A stretch of DNA of 64,000 nucleotides from Alloascoidea africana (lineage: Eukaryota; Ascomycota; Alloascoideomycetes; Alloascoideales; Alloascoideaceae). Below the pieces are notes generated by a model. It was not told the origin of the DNA, did not search any database, and was given only the letters and a program-made list of their open reading frames with translations. Below, piece by piece: positions 9,209 through 19,437 of the stretch (position 1 is its first letter; every line of letters starts with the position of its first letter). The position numbers and the translations under genes are program-made. Location of the stretch: the NCBI GenBank assembly GCA_030581615.1, contig JAKTTT010000007.1, positions 424,905-488,904 of the forward strand, read 5' to 3'.

Positions 9209-12200
9209 CTACACTCCATCTGCTATTCTAGCCATTTGTAATCCGATAATTCGCCCCAACCTCGCCAGCCACTCTTCGTACTCCCTCTCAATATCTCCAT
9301 AAGTGAGTGCAACAGAGCAGTTCGATGTTTCGGGTTTGCTTCGTTTTTTGTCATCATTATGCTCCCTGTTGTCTTCAGAAGCTGTTGCTTTTAATCGGTT
9401 CTTGGTTCCGTCTTTTTCCTTCATCGCTATTATCCAGCTATCCTCTTTCGGTAAGCACGACAAAACGTTGAGAACAGAAACATAATATTCTGTGATCATT
9501 ACGTCACTACTATGAGGTTCAAGGGATGAGGAACAAGATTCTCGAAGTTGTCTCAGGTAAGAATACAAAGCAGTGGCAGCTTCGTTATGTTAGTATTTTC
9601 CGGTTACCTCGAAAAAAAGAAAATTGCTTACCTCCTCTATAGTCACCAAAATTTGCCCTCCATGAAAAAAGCACTTTGTAGTACAAGTTTGCATTCTCTT
9701 CTCGACTATTGCTCTTTATCTTGCTTTGTAAAACCTCATCAACGCCTTCATACAATCCCACAAAAGGAAATGATTCTAATACAGAACTTTTCCCAGCCTC
9801 CAAAACTTTGGTGATAAACACATCCAATGCTTCTGAAAATTCATCAGTACTTTCTAGATCCAACAAAGATTCATAAGCCGAGTTGAAGTCGCTTGCTCGT
9901 ACTGCTGATGTGAACCTCAGTAATGCCAATCTCTTCAAGTTGGAAGAAGAATTGTCATAGTTATTGAGACTGGCAATGTTGACAAACTTTAGTGCAGCAT
10001 TGTAATAGCCCTTGCTGTTAAAAAGATCCGCGATGGCCAAATAATAAGAAAAGACCGATTGACCAAAAAGGCCAATAGCTTTCCTATTCAATGCCAAAAC
10101 AATTTCTTTCTCTTCCGTACTCAGACGATGAGCCGCTATTTCAAAAGACATTCTTTTGAACAAAGATGTAGCCTTGTTAATTTTGCCAGCTACTAAAAAC
10201 AGATACCCTTTGACAAACTTGCTCATAACTGTTGAAGGGATGGTTATATATGGTAAAAGAATTAATGCATCATCCAGTTTGTCACCAGTTATCAAAATCG
10301 CAATTATCGAAAGGCCAAAATTAGGGTTGAAAATGTGTTGGGCCACCAGGGCTCCAAGTCCTGAATAAGCATTTTGTCGCGCAAAGCAGAACTCGTTCGA
10401 GCTCTTGTAATTACTTAGTAGCCATTTCTCCATGGTCGAGATTATCGGTTTTGGATAATATGTGTCGATACTAGTTGTCTGATTTGAGCTGACAGAAAGA
10501 TTCTTGACTCGGCTAGCCAGGCTATCTTCTTGTGAAGATTCACTCCAGTTATGATTATCACTTAACCCGATCAATGCAATCCGGCATTGCTTGAACATGC
10601 CAAGAAAGTAGCTGTAGTACTTTGAGAAATCTTCAGAAATGTTGTCCTCAAAGTATGGAGAGGATGATATGAGCACAATAACAATTAACACATCGAAGAG
10701 TGTCTGATCTGCAGCTTGGAGTGCCTGCAAAGCCGAATTTTTTATTATTGACAGCCCTTCTTTACCCAGTAGGAACTTGCCAGGAAGTTCACGAGTCGTG
10801 CTCAAGAAGGAGTTGAGGAGAGCATCAAGTACCCCAATTATATCAATTTCTCCTAGAGCAATCATTAGCGCTTTCTGCGAGGTGAAGGAATACTTTGTAT
10901 GCAAGGTACATTCAAAAACAGCATCAATTCTATCTGAGATTGAATAATGAGGCAGTTTCGAAAACTCTTCCTCCAAGTTTGCTCTAATGTCACTCTGAAT
11001 AACATGAGACAATGAACGCCTAAAAGTTTCAGCTGCATCAAGAAAACTCAGAACATTTCCTAAAAATCCTTTTGATACTTTAAGATGCGATGCTAGACTT
11101 GACAACTCCTGCTTTCGTAACTGATTCCCTTTGTTGAACGCAAACAGTTCGAACGGTAGTAACGGCCGAAAATACGAGAGGGAGTAGCTCTTAGAAACCC
11201 AAACGTTTCCAAACTTTTCGTCCACAAGCATGCCTATAGCTTCGTTACCCCTCTTTTCAATTTCACAGCATAACCTCTCAAACTGCTGCCATTTTAAAGC
11301 AATGTCCTGAGTATATACTTCGAAATTCGGTTCCCGCAAGCTTTCATAAAAGGTGTCAATATTATGAATTCTGACATCAAATCCCAGTAACTGGCATGCC
11401 TTCTCTTGTGAAGATAAACCCTTCAAATGCTTGGAATTATACGGGATCGGGATGGTACTCGGAAATATTGCCAGCGCAGTCTCAATAGATAGTTTAGAAT
11501 ATTTCGAGGAGTTGAAAATTCTTCGCATGTACACATCGCTGTCAGATTCTGAGGTTACACTATTTCCCTTGGCAGAGTCAATGGTAACCTGCTCAAAGCT
11601 CGAATGAGCCACGGACCAAGTTATATTCTGCCGCCTTTTGGAAGATATTATTGGAGCATTCAGGTATTGAAGAACAAAGTTTGTATTGCTCTTCCACAGA
11701 ACCCATAGATCTAATGAATTGTTGGAGTTTTTAGATCGTACAAGAGAAAAGCTGGAAACAAGCCACACAGAATGATCATCTGGCGGTTCAGGCACAAACT
11801 CCATGGATTTTCCCAAACTTTCCAAATATTGGAGTTGACCATTCGAGTTCTTAATTGGTACTATTCCAGAAGCTGATAATTTGACCCTCCATATTTTGAA
11901 GCACCCCAGGCCTCCTAGGATATAGGATGCTAAGAATAGTTGGTTATCTCTCGTCGAGGGCACGAGTGCTAAAGATGAGGTTGGCTCAACATCTAACAAG
12001 ATTTTGGATTGAGTTTGTAAGCCGCTTTCCGATGGAGTGAGTTCCTGCTCTGAAATAAGCTTGAAACTATCAATAGACCATATCTTTAATACTCGATTCA
12101 CTGACAGTGTAAACAGCAGCGAAGCCTCCGGGTAGGAAACAGCACTGATTATGACATTCACCGAAACGTCATTATGATTCGAGACATGTTCGTTTTGTGA

Positions 12201-12974
12201 CCATTGGAATGCCTTCGCCATTGAACGAAGGTAGTTGGCTTCACTAAAGACAATTGGTACCGCTTCGTCGAGAGGTTCGGGTTTGAATAGTCGAATTAGC
12301 CCACCATCCTTCAATGCAATTCCCACAGATGTTGATGATATAGAGAACATAAAGTGCGGTTTACGGACATGGAATCCATATGGTGTTTGTACTTTTGCCC
12401 ATTCATCAACTGGTGACTTTGCACTCAGCTCATCTGGGTTAGCATGGAAATGGTGAGGTTGCAATTCCAGTGTCACGAAAATCCCCGAGTTGGTGATCAT
12501 GTCTGCTACTATAGATCCTGTAGAAGATTCGCTCACAGCAATGCAATGAGGTGATATCTGGTCAAATAATTTCACTCTTATTTGCTGAAGTTGTTTACTC
12601 TGTGAATTTGGTGAATGTACTATTTCGAGGGGCAGAAATTCTATGACATCTCCATCATTGACCACCCTCCATGATACGTGTGTGGGAAAGGCATCTCCTT
12701 TTCTCACGAGAATATTGCCTTGGGATGCTAGGCTTGCCTTGAAAGATGTTGTAAGATCCGAATTCTTCTTGCTAACAATTTTGGATGGGGAAGAGTGCTT
12801 AGCATTTGATGTTGCCGCGTAACATTCTTCGTTAACTTCTAGACTAAGAACAGGAAGTGTTTGTTCGGAAATGGCATCTAAAGGTGTTTCCCTTAGTGTC
12901 CTTAGTAGCATGTCGCGAAGCTGACAGTTTTGAAGGTTGAAGTGAAAGTTGATGGATGAAAACATCCTAAACAT
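9209..12974 (-). CDS. NUP120: Nucleoporin Nup120 (Nup160 family), two exons
   Basis: Exon 1 is 12974-9632 and exon 2 is 9579-9209. The 52-nt intron has donor GTAAGC, a perfect TACTAAC branch site at 9589-9595 and acceptor AAG. The join restores YRGAATALYSYLRQLRE, typical of the C-terminal helical region of Nup120/Nup160. Product: 1237 residues (budding-yeast Nup120 has 1037). The N-terminal half has the beta-propeller signature LLFTLSVNRVLKIWSID (around residues 280-300) and the Nup160-type LDLWVLWKS; the C-terminal half is alpha-helical. Nup120 is a scaffold subunit of the Y-shaped Nup84 complex of the nuclear pore. Two Met codons (1 and 4) could serve as start; the upstream one is chosen. 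Confidence 0.88.
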
Positions 12975-13961
12975 CCGTACACCAGAAGGTTTTCTCCAAC
13001 ATGAAGAGTCTCATAATCGCGCATTTGTGTTCAGGATATTTTAAGTTACCTTCCCTCAAACTCTTATTCCAGGTCTTGTTTTGAGAAAGAGCGGTTTAAC
13101 TGCAATGGTCATTTGTTGATTGGATCTAATTGAACCTTGTTGTTCATAGTAGTTTTTCGGAATGGAATCTGATAGGCAAGAAGCAATTCTAGATATCTTA
13201 CAAAACGGTACTGTTATAAAAAATTTGGACATAACACGTTTAATGCCCTACGGCCTTTTCTTAGAATGTGATGCCAAGCCACTATAGATATTTTTATACG
13301 TCAAATGTGGCTGTTTCTTGTGTTTCTCTCCACAGGAAAGCATCCTTTTATGATTATTCTTTCAAAAGGATGAAAGCTTGTGTGGTATGTTTGTAGACTG
13401 CTCTATCAGACCAAGTTTTGACTTGTAGAAAATAGAGAAAAGACTGCTCAATCGGCAAAGTGTTATATAAGCGGAAACATAAGATAATTGATCCATAAAT
13501 GTCAGTGAACCCAAAAATTACAAATGACAATGACCTCTATTTCTATGATTTCTCAGATCGGTGGATCTTAAAAACAGCAACTTAGATCTACGGTATGCAA
13601 CTCAAAAACGAGCATGAGTGATTCAATTACTCTCTAGTACGTATCTACTGGTTCTCGATTGCTTCATTGAAGCTTTCTTTTACTAAAAGCAGAAAAACGG
13701 GTTATATATATGTGTATTCAAAACAAAATACCATAATATTGGTTTAATTATGAATGCTTAAGCCACAAGGTAACAGGAAAAGGTCTGTTAATACGTGGAG
13801 AAAACTGATATGAGCGTCCCAAACCAGCATATGCGCCTTCAAGCATGTAGTGGGATAATGATTTGATTTGAAGTATTGAGTATTCTAGCACAACCAAGGT
13901 ATAGTCAGATTTAAAAAGACGGGGTTTCCTACACTATTCCGTACTTTTTTCGATATCAATC
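12975..13961. other. Divergent intergenic region NUP120 / Na+/H+ antiporter
   Basis: Nearly 1 kb shared by two divergent genes. It contains one small frame, 13162-13287 on the plus strand (41 residues, ATG...TAG, ending ECDAKPL), with a protein-like composition but no recognisable family. The rest is AT-rich, with TATA-like stretches (for example around 13700-13710) suited to promoters. No tRNA or repeat was seen. Confidence 0.45.
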
Positions 13962-15344
13962 ATGACAGCTAGTTTATTTGAGTATTTCAAGTTTAATCCA
14001 GATCTCTCCAAATTTAACATTATGACTGCTCTCTCAAGCGGGTTTATCGTCTTGTCATCCATGATTTCTCTTTTCTACAGAGACCAGCTATATCTATCTG
14101 ACCCATTTATATGTACAATGTCCGGAATAGCCTTCAAAGCATTTGGCTGGGTTTCAGTGGGCATCGATCACTCTATCATTAAAACCATAACGCTCAGATT
14201 TTGCCGTTTAGCCTTGTCCATTCAACTTTTCATCGTTGGAATGGAACTGCCATCAAAGTATATACATTACAACAAGAAAAATCTTTGCATTCTTTTGGTG
14301 CCTGTGATGACTTCAATGTGGTTCACAGCAGCAGCACTGATCTATTTTCTCAGCCCAGACGGCATAAGTTTTCTCTGCTCGTTAATAATTGCTGCCTGCA
14401 TAACACCAACTGATCCTGTTCTTTCTAACTCAATTGTTAAAGGAAGCTTTGCTAAAAAGAACGTTAGCAAGAGAATAAGGGATCTCCTAGTGTGCGAAGC
14501 TGGGGCGAACGACGGATTCGGTTATCCATTTCTATATTTTGCCGTCAAGCTATATGACAGAAGTCTTAGTGAGAAAGATGCTCTTGTTAGTTGGATGGTT
14601 AACACTATAATGTATCAAGTACTGGGCGGGGCGGTCTACGGATTTATTCTCGGAAGAGTTGGTTACAAAGTATTGTCTTTTGCAAAGAGAAGAAATCTGA
14701 TCGACCACGAGTTTCTCTTTGTTTTTCCTTTTGCTCTAACACTCTTTACTATGGGATCCGGTGGCATACTGGTACTGGATGACGTTTTTGCATGCTTCTT
14801 CGCAGGTTGTGGATTTTCATGGGATGATGATTGGTTTCATGAAGAAACAAACCAGAACCGGCTATCTGATATATTAGATACTGCCTTTAATATTTGTCTT
14901 TTTATGTGGGTGGGCATGATTATGCCGTTTGAAATGTTTAACACAAACCTTATGCCCTTAAGCAGATTTGTCATACTCGGGTTAGCGCTACTGTTGATTA
15001 AAAGGATTCCAGCAATACTGATGGCCTATAGGTGGATTGATGGGATTGAAAGCCTCAAAGAAGCACTTTTCGTGGGCTATTTTGGGCCCACTGGCATTGG
15101 TGCCCTTTTTTATCTCCATATCGCTTTAGAGTCTCTGGACAGTCAGAGAGATGATTCGAATCCAAATGAGCTACAGTTCCTTTCAAATTTTTTGTATTCT
15201 ACGGTCTACTTCACGATCTTGAGTTCCATCATTTGTCACGGTCTAACTGTTCCTGTCTTTCTTATGCTAAAACAAGGTATTTCCAAGATCAAAAGCGTTT
15301 CCGATTTTAAATCTGATTCTGAACAAACTCCTCTGCTCCTATGA
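13962..15344 (+). CDS. Plasma-membrane Na+/H+ antiporter, short Sod2/Nha1 type
   Basis: 460 residues, almost entirely hydrophobic (about 11-12 membrane segments). The signature of fungal CPA1 sodium/proton antiporters is present: ITPTDPVLSNSIVKG with T150-D151-P152, and CEAGANDGFGYPF with N183-D184, residues needed for cation exchange in Sod2/Nha1. The family exports Na+ (Li+, and K+ in Nha1) in exchange for H+ and supports salt tolerance. The length fits fission-yeast Sod2 (468) and lacks the roughly 500-residue cytoplasmic tail of Nha1. ATG at 13962 is the first in frame. It converges with the oxygenase gene; the two stops are about 120 bp apart. Confidence 0.9.
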   Translation: MTASLFEYFKFNPDLSKFNIMTALSSGFIVLSSMISLFYRDQLYLSDPFICTMSGIAFKAFGWVSVGIDHSIIKTITLRFCRLALSIQLFIVGMELPSKYIHYNKKNLCILLVPVMTSMWFTAAALIYFLSPDGISFLCSLIIAACITPTDPVLSNSIVKGSFAKKNVSKRIRDLLVCEAGANDGFGYPFLYFAVKLYDRSLSEKDALVSWMVNTIMYQVLGGAVYGFILGRVGYKVLSFAKRRNLIDHEFLFVFPFALTLFTMGSGGILVLDDVFACFFAGCGFSWDDDWFHEETNQNRLSDILDTAFNICLFMWVGMIMPFEMFNTNLMPLSRFVILGLALLLIKRIPAILMAYRWIDGIESLKEALFVGYFGPTGIGALFYLHIALESLDSQRDDSNPNELQFLSNFLYSTVYFTILSSIICHGLTVPVFLMLKQGISKIKSVSDFKSDSEQTPLLL

Positions 15345-15464
15345 TACTAGCTTAATTCCAAGAATCCCTTTCATTGATGGTTTGCTTATATTGTTATTAT
15401 ATGTCATTGTACAATTTATATATCATTATATTAGTCAACAAAAAGGCAGCCTTTGACCATTGTC

Positions 15465-16694
15465 TTAGGCGTGATTTTCTTCAAGCACTCTCTTTGAAAA
15501 TGCTGCAAAGTTTTCTGTTTCATTAACCAGATCATGCAAACTGGGCTGACAAAACACAGCCAACGTGTTTCTACAGACAGTACTCAAATCTTCTCGAGAT
15601 CCAGGAGAAACACCTTTCACCATGTGGCTAACTGCTTTGAATTGGCCCTTAGTCACCTCCTGTAAAGCAGCACCTGTCTGGAAAGCAAGACAATCACGAG
15701 GGATTGCAACCTTCACAACCTCTCCTTTTCGATTTTTGATGAATAATCCTGATTTGGGATCGGGATTAGAAGGGAGTTCCTTATAAGATTCATAACTCAG
15801 AGGATTTTCAACATCCTTATTGTCAATGAACATGTTTGAGGTTAGTGCTGTGAGACAAGAATGATCAAAATGTTCTCCACACCACTCAGACTCGTCAATT
15901 TCTCCAGTTCCCAACTCTGAATCCGAAGAATTTAGTTCCTTCAAAACCTCTTGTACTGGGAAGTAATGCAGTAATCTAGCTTTCGTAGTGGTGGAGCTTT
16001 TCACAATGTTCTCCAAGTATCCAGGCGTATACCCATCTATTTTGTCGAGGACATATCTATCACAAGCTCTAGCCACAATAATGGCAACATCAATCATCAA
16101 GTTGCATAGCTGCTTTGCATCTTTTTCAAAATCTTTTAAAGCAAGTTGGACTTCCTCTTTGTTCGGTATATGTGCCCACTTGGATTCCTCAAAGCCTTCC
16201 AAGGGCCATTTATTCTTTGTCGTATATGGACTGAAGCTTTCAAACCCCTTGCATTCCTCTTCAGGGGGACCCTCAAGTTTAGGATCTTTGTGGAAAGCAC
16301 AGTTTATATAGTAAGAGCCTTTGAACATATCAGGCTTGTTCGAAGCCAACTTTTCACGGCCTCGGGACCACCCGACGATCCAATATGCTTCGGGAACTTC
16401 TAGTGCCGCAAGCTTTTCAGGCCCGAGGCTTGCCAAAATCGAGGCTGACTTGAGGACCCTACTTCTTAATTCATGATACTCAGGTGGTAATTCTTTTTGT
16501 ATATGACGTTAGCATGCGCACTTTCTATATAATCTTACTCTTATCTCTGTGGTCACTGGAGAAAATGAAATTTGATGCTTACCATTGACAACAATTATTC
16601 CAAGAGATTCCGGGCCAAATGCATCAGGCAAAAGGCAATCCACTTTTCCTGAATCCAGATCAGAAAGAGACACTAATACTGGGCTGGTTGGCAT
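15465..16694 (-). CDS. 2-oxoglutarate/Fe(II)-dependent oxygenase, isopenicillin-N-synthase-like, two exons
   Basis: Exon 1 is 16694-16583 and exon 2 is 16492-15465; the 90-nt intron has donor GTAAGC and a GCTAAC branch site about 16 nt before the acceptor. Product: 379 residues. The N-terminal part (DAFGPESLGIIVVNELPPEY) matches the fungal non-haem dioxygenase entry domain. WCGEHFDHSCLTALTS carries the HxD iron ligands (H245, D247), and SHMVKG (H327) is the likely distal ligand. The arginine for 2-oxoglutarate is probably in the stretch VCRNTLAVFCQP. The family covers varied hydroxylations; the substrate cannot be read from sequence. Confidence 0.82.
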
Positions 16695-17413
16695 TTTACT
16701 CTATTCGTATACACGTTTTGCATGAAGGTTGATTGGTAGACCCTTCTTATCTTGGTGGGAACTTGAACACCCCTTCACCATAATACAAAGACAATACCAC
16801 ACCATTTCCAATAGAAAAGATAGCCTGATGTCTGCTTCCCAATGTTTTTGTCTCTATTTACTCAAGATAAACTTATACATATCTCGAAGGGATTTGATGG
16901 TGTAAATAAAGAATGATGGAGGCGATATTTTGATTGTTGCTCTTTGGCTCTGCCAGGAACACAAAGACAAAATGACCAAACTTGAAACTATTAAGAAGTG
17001 CCTCCGCAGCTTGGCTTCCTTTTTTTTCATTTCCCATATTTTAGAAATTGTCACAATCTTTTCCCGTAAGCTATTTTGTGGGGAAACCAGTAAGCTAGAC
17101 ACTGAAAGATAGGTAGATATGGCTTAACCTTTTTACTCCTCACGCTAATTACTTTAAGGTCTGGTGCAGAGGTACGAGACCTTCGCCCGCATGCCGAAAA
17201 ACAAATACGAGTTAGACACGCGGTTGGGCATAGTTTCGCATAAATGTGAGTTTCCCCGGTTTTTTTTGGTGGTAGCTTCTCACTTTAGCAAGCAGAAGCC
17301 ACTTTTGGTTTTAAAAACGTCAATCATAATAGCCTTGGTTCTTGTTATTTAATTGACCTTTATCTACCGGCACTTTTCTCCTAACACATTTCTTTTCCAC
17401 ATAACCATTCGTA
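16695..17413. other. Divergent intergenic region oxygenase / SCP2 gene
   Basis: About 720 bp between divergent genes. Short frames on both strands (16854-17112, 17164-17352) look like chance: no family signature and no codon pattern. A small hairpin (GGTCT...AGACC) lies around 17158-17183. No RNA gene seen. Confidence 0.45.
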
Positions 17414-17908
17414 ATGTCACTAGAAATTGGTATGATTGATAAAAACACACAAATGTATGATTTCCTATGGGATTAACAAAGTAATGTTGGTTTTGTGTTT
17501 TTAGAAGGGTTCAAGTCATCGTTAATGTTTGATGTCCTGAATGAAAAGTACTCACAGGACGAAGAACTCAAGAAGAGCCAAATTGCCAAAGTCGGCGCTA
17601 TTGTAGTTTTTATTGTGACGAATGAAAAAGGAATGACTGAAAAATGGTACCTTGATCTCCAGTACGAAGGCATTTGTGGTAAAGGCGATGAGTGTCCACG
17701 AGGGGAGGCGGAGATTGTGATAACACTTTCTGACCACGATCTTTCAGAGATGAGCCTAGGAAATACATCAGCAAAGAGTTTGGTTTTCTGGAGAAAGCTG
17801 AAAATTGTGAAGGGAACTTTATTGAGGGGCCGGCTAATTGAAGGAGTGTTGCGAGAGGCTGTCCCTCCGGCAAAAGCTAAAGAACTTTTTAAAGAGCACT
17901 TTGGCTAA
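17414..17908 (+). CDS. SCP2-domain sterol/lipid carrier protein (POX18-like), two exons
   Basis: Exon 1 is only 16 nt (17414-17429, coding MSLEI plus one base); the 75-nt intron (GTATGA...TTTTTAG) joins to exon 2, 17505-17908. The product is 139 residues and begins MSLEIEGFKSSLMFDVL, close to the start of the Candida Pox18 peroxisomal SCP2 protein. The rest has the SCP2 pattern: GAIVVFIVTNEKG, KWYLDLQYEG, EIVITLSDHDLSEM, KGTLLRG. SCP2 proteins bind fatty acyl chains or sterols, often in peroxisomes. No C-terminal SKL-type PTS1 is visible (it ends KEHFG), so peroxisomal targeting is not shown here. Without the tiny exon no suitable ATG precedes the conserved EGF start. Confidence 0.82.
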
Positions 17909-18436
17909 TCAGGTTTGCAAATACATTAATTCAGTCTTTAATTGGTTTGTAATACCAGCAACTTTTATTTGTGCTTAAACGGGTGGACCTGCAGTAAACA
18001 ATGCCCTAAATTATTCCGTTTAAATAATGGGTGCATGTCCGTGACTGAGCTTGCGCTTTCTGTTCCCAATGGAGCCTTGTTACATGCCTTATCTGGCAAT
18101 ATCTTCCAGAATTTGTTACCTGAATAATAGTGGCCAGGTTTATCGAGCATTATAGATTGAAAGTTATATCTTATACAGAATAACGTCAAGGTAAAGTGTT
18201 TGTGATAGCATGCTTGAACAAAGAATCATTTGGTTTCTGTCCTTTGTTGGTGATAAACACGCATGCACAAAGCACCATTTTGGTTTTTCTTTTCTGTTTT
18301 GAGGCCTTTTGCGGCTCTTTTGTTTGTTTCTTACTCATAGATATTGATGTATAAATAGTGATATATTTCCCATCATTTCTAGGGTTATCGAATACAAATT
18401 CTTTCATTCTTTTTAGTTCCTTGATCATCTTCTCTC
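17909..18436. other. Intergenic sequence before the gag remnant
   Basis: About 530 bp of AT-rich sequence between the SCP2 gene and the start of the decayed gag. Frames at 17942-18127, 17965-18189 and 18186-18428 have no recognisable content. This could include the degraded 5' end (LTR and leader) of the retroelement, but I could not define an LTR here. Confidence 0.35.
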
Positions 18437-19300
18437 ATGGATTTGTCATATCCTTCACCTCCTTCCCAGAGCTCGTCCAAGGCTTCTTTCAGTGTTGAGG
18501 AACTTATGTCTCTGCTTGCAAAGCAACTTCAGAGCTCACAAGTCAGATATGGTAGCGATGCTGGCGTTCAAGATGTAGCGGTCCACATCAAAAGTTTACC
18601 CTAGATTACCGCCAAAACCACAATCCTAAAAAGTTGGGAATACTCCTTGAGGGGTTCAGTGCAATCTTTGGGCTACGGGCGTCTCCTCTATCCTAACGAG
18701 GAAATTGCTTTATATGGAAATGATAATTTGGCCACAAATCTAGGAGAAAGGAATGCGATTGCTCACGAGGAAGTGATGCGATTGTTAATAGGATCCACCT
18801 CACAGGACCTACACATTTATATTGATACAGAAAAATCGGTTCTATCATCGGTTAGAATGTTGAAGTCAGCTTTAAGAAGGAACATTTCAATTCCTTTACT
18901 TTTCCAAGAAATACTCAACCTGAATTTTGACGGTTTACAGGGAGAAAAAGTAACATCACTTTTTACAAAATTCAACACCTCTATAGCAGATTTTGAGGAA
19001 GCATCAAATGAGATTCTCTCAGACCGTCTTAGAGGGCAGTTTCTTTTTGTAAAGAATGAAGCCACTTTTTCTCCCTGTAAACCGTCAAAATTCAGGTTGA
19101 GTATTTCTTGGAAAAGTAAAGGAATTGAAATGTTCCTTCTTAAAGCTGACTTCAACATTCTAACCGATGATAGAACCGATTTTTCTGTATCAATATAAAT
19201 GTGTAGGTCCTGTGAGGTGGATCCTATTAACAATCGCATCACTTCCTCGTGAGCAATCGCATCCCTCACAAGTCCGATATAAAGGTTTATGAAAGATCGC
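18437..19300 (+). pseudogene. Decayed Ty1/copia-type gag, partly duplicated in inverted orientation
   Basis: From ATG 18437 a frame reads serine-rich sequence followed by SVEELMSLLAKQLQSS, meets a TAG at 18602-18604, and continues in the same frame with ITAKTTILKSWEYSLRG, SLGYGRLLYPN and EEVMRLLIGSTSQDLHIY. The pattern W-x3-L-x3-L, then hydrophobic helices and a late LLFQEILNL segment, is that of copia Gag (UBN2-type). After about 18970 the frame leaves Gag and enters an inverted copy of its own sequence (19045-19262), so no intact Gag, zinc knuckle or Pol is left. A 15-bp piece of the 5' part (TCACAAGTCnGATAT, 18536-18550) recurs in direct orientation at 19266-19280, so at least two rearrangements occurred. 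Confidence 0.65.
18753..19262. repeat. Long foldback inverted repeat A (arms 218 bp, spacer 74 bp)
   Basis: Left arm 18753-18970, right arm 19045-19262. The outer roughly 199 bp are identical by eye; mismatches occur only in the last 20 or so bases next to the spacer (GTAACATCAC versus GTGGCTTCAT). Both arms encode the same gag segment, once on each strand. RNA from either strand would fold into a hairpin of about 218 bp. Confidence 0.95.
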
Positions 19301-19308
19301 TACAGAGG

Positions 19309-19437
19309 TGTTAGGTCCAGAGGAAGCTAGGGATCATTCACACACATAGCTGCTGAATTGCTATAGATTATGGATCTAACTGCTTATATAACTATAGACT
19401 GAGCTTACCCGGAATGGATATCACTCGAGTCCTAACA
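19309..19437 (-). mobile_element. Possible solo LTR
   Basis: 129 bp bounded by TG...CA inverted termini: TGTTAGGACT on the minus strand at 19437 and GGACCTAACA at 19309. It has a TATATAAG box in minus orientation, and it sits directly after the rearranged gag. Flanks of 5 bp (AGAGG and ACAGG) are similar but not an exact target duplication. Assignment rests on the termini and context only. Confidence 0.4.

Noticed and set aside
18647-19269. Two near-identical proteins on opposite strands as real genes
   Set aside because: They are the two readings of foldback A; each contains antisense of the other and a stop interrupts the gag frame.
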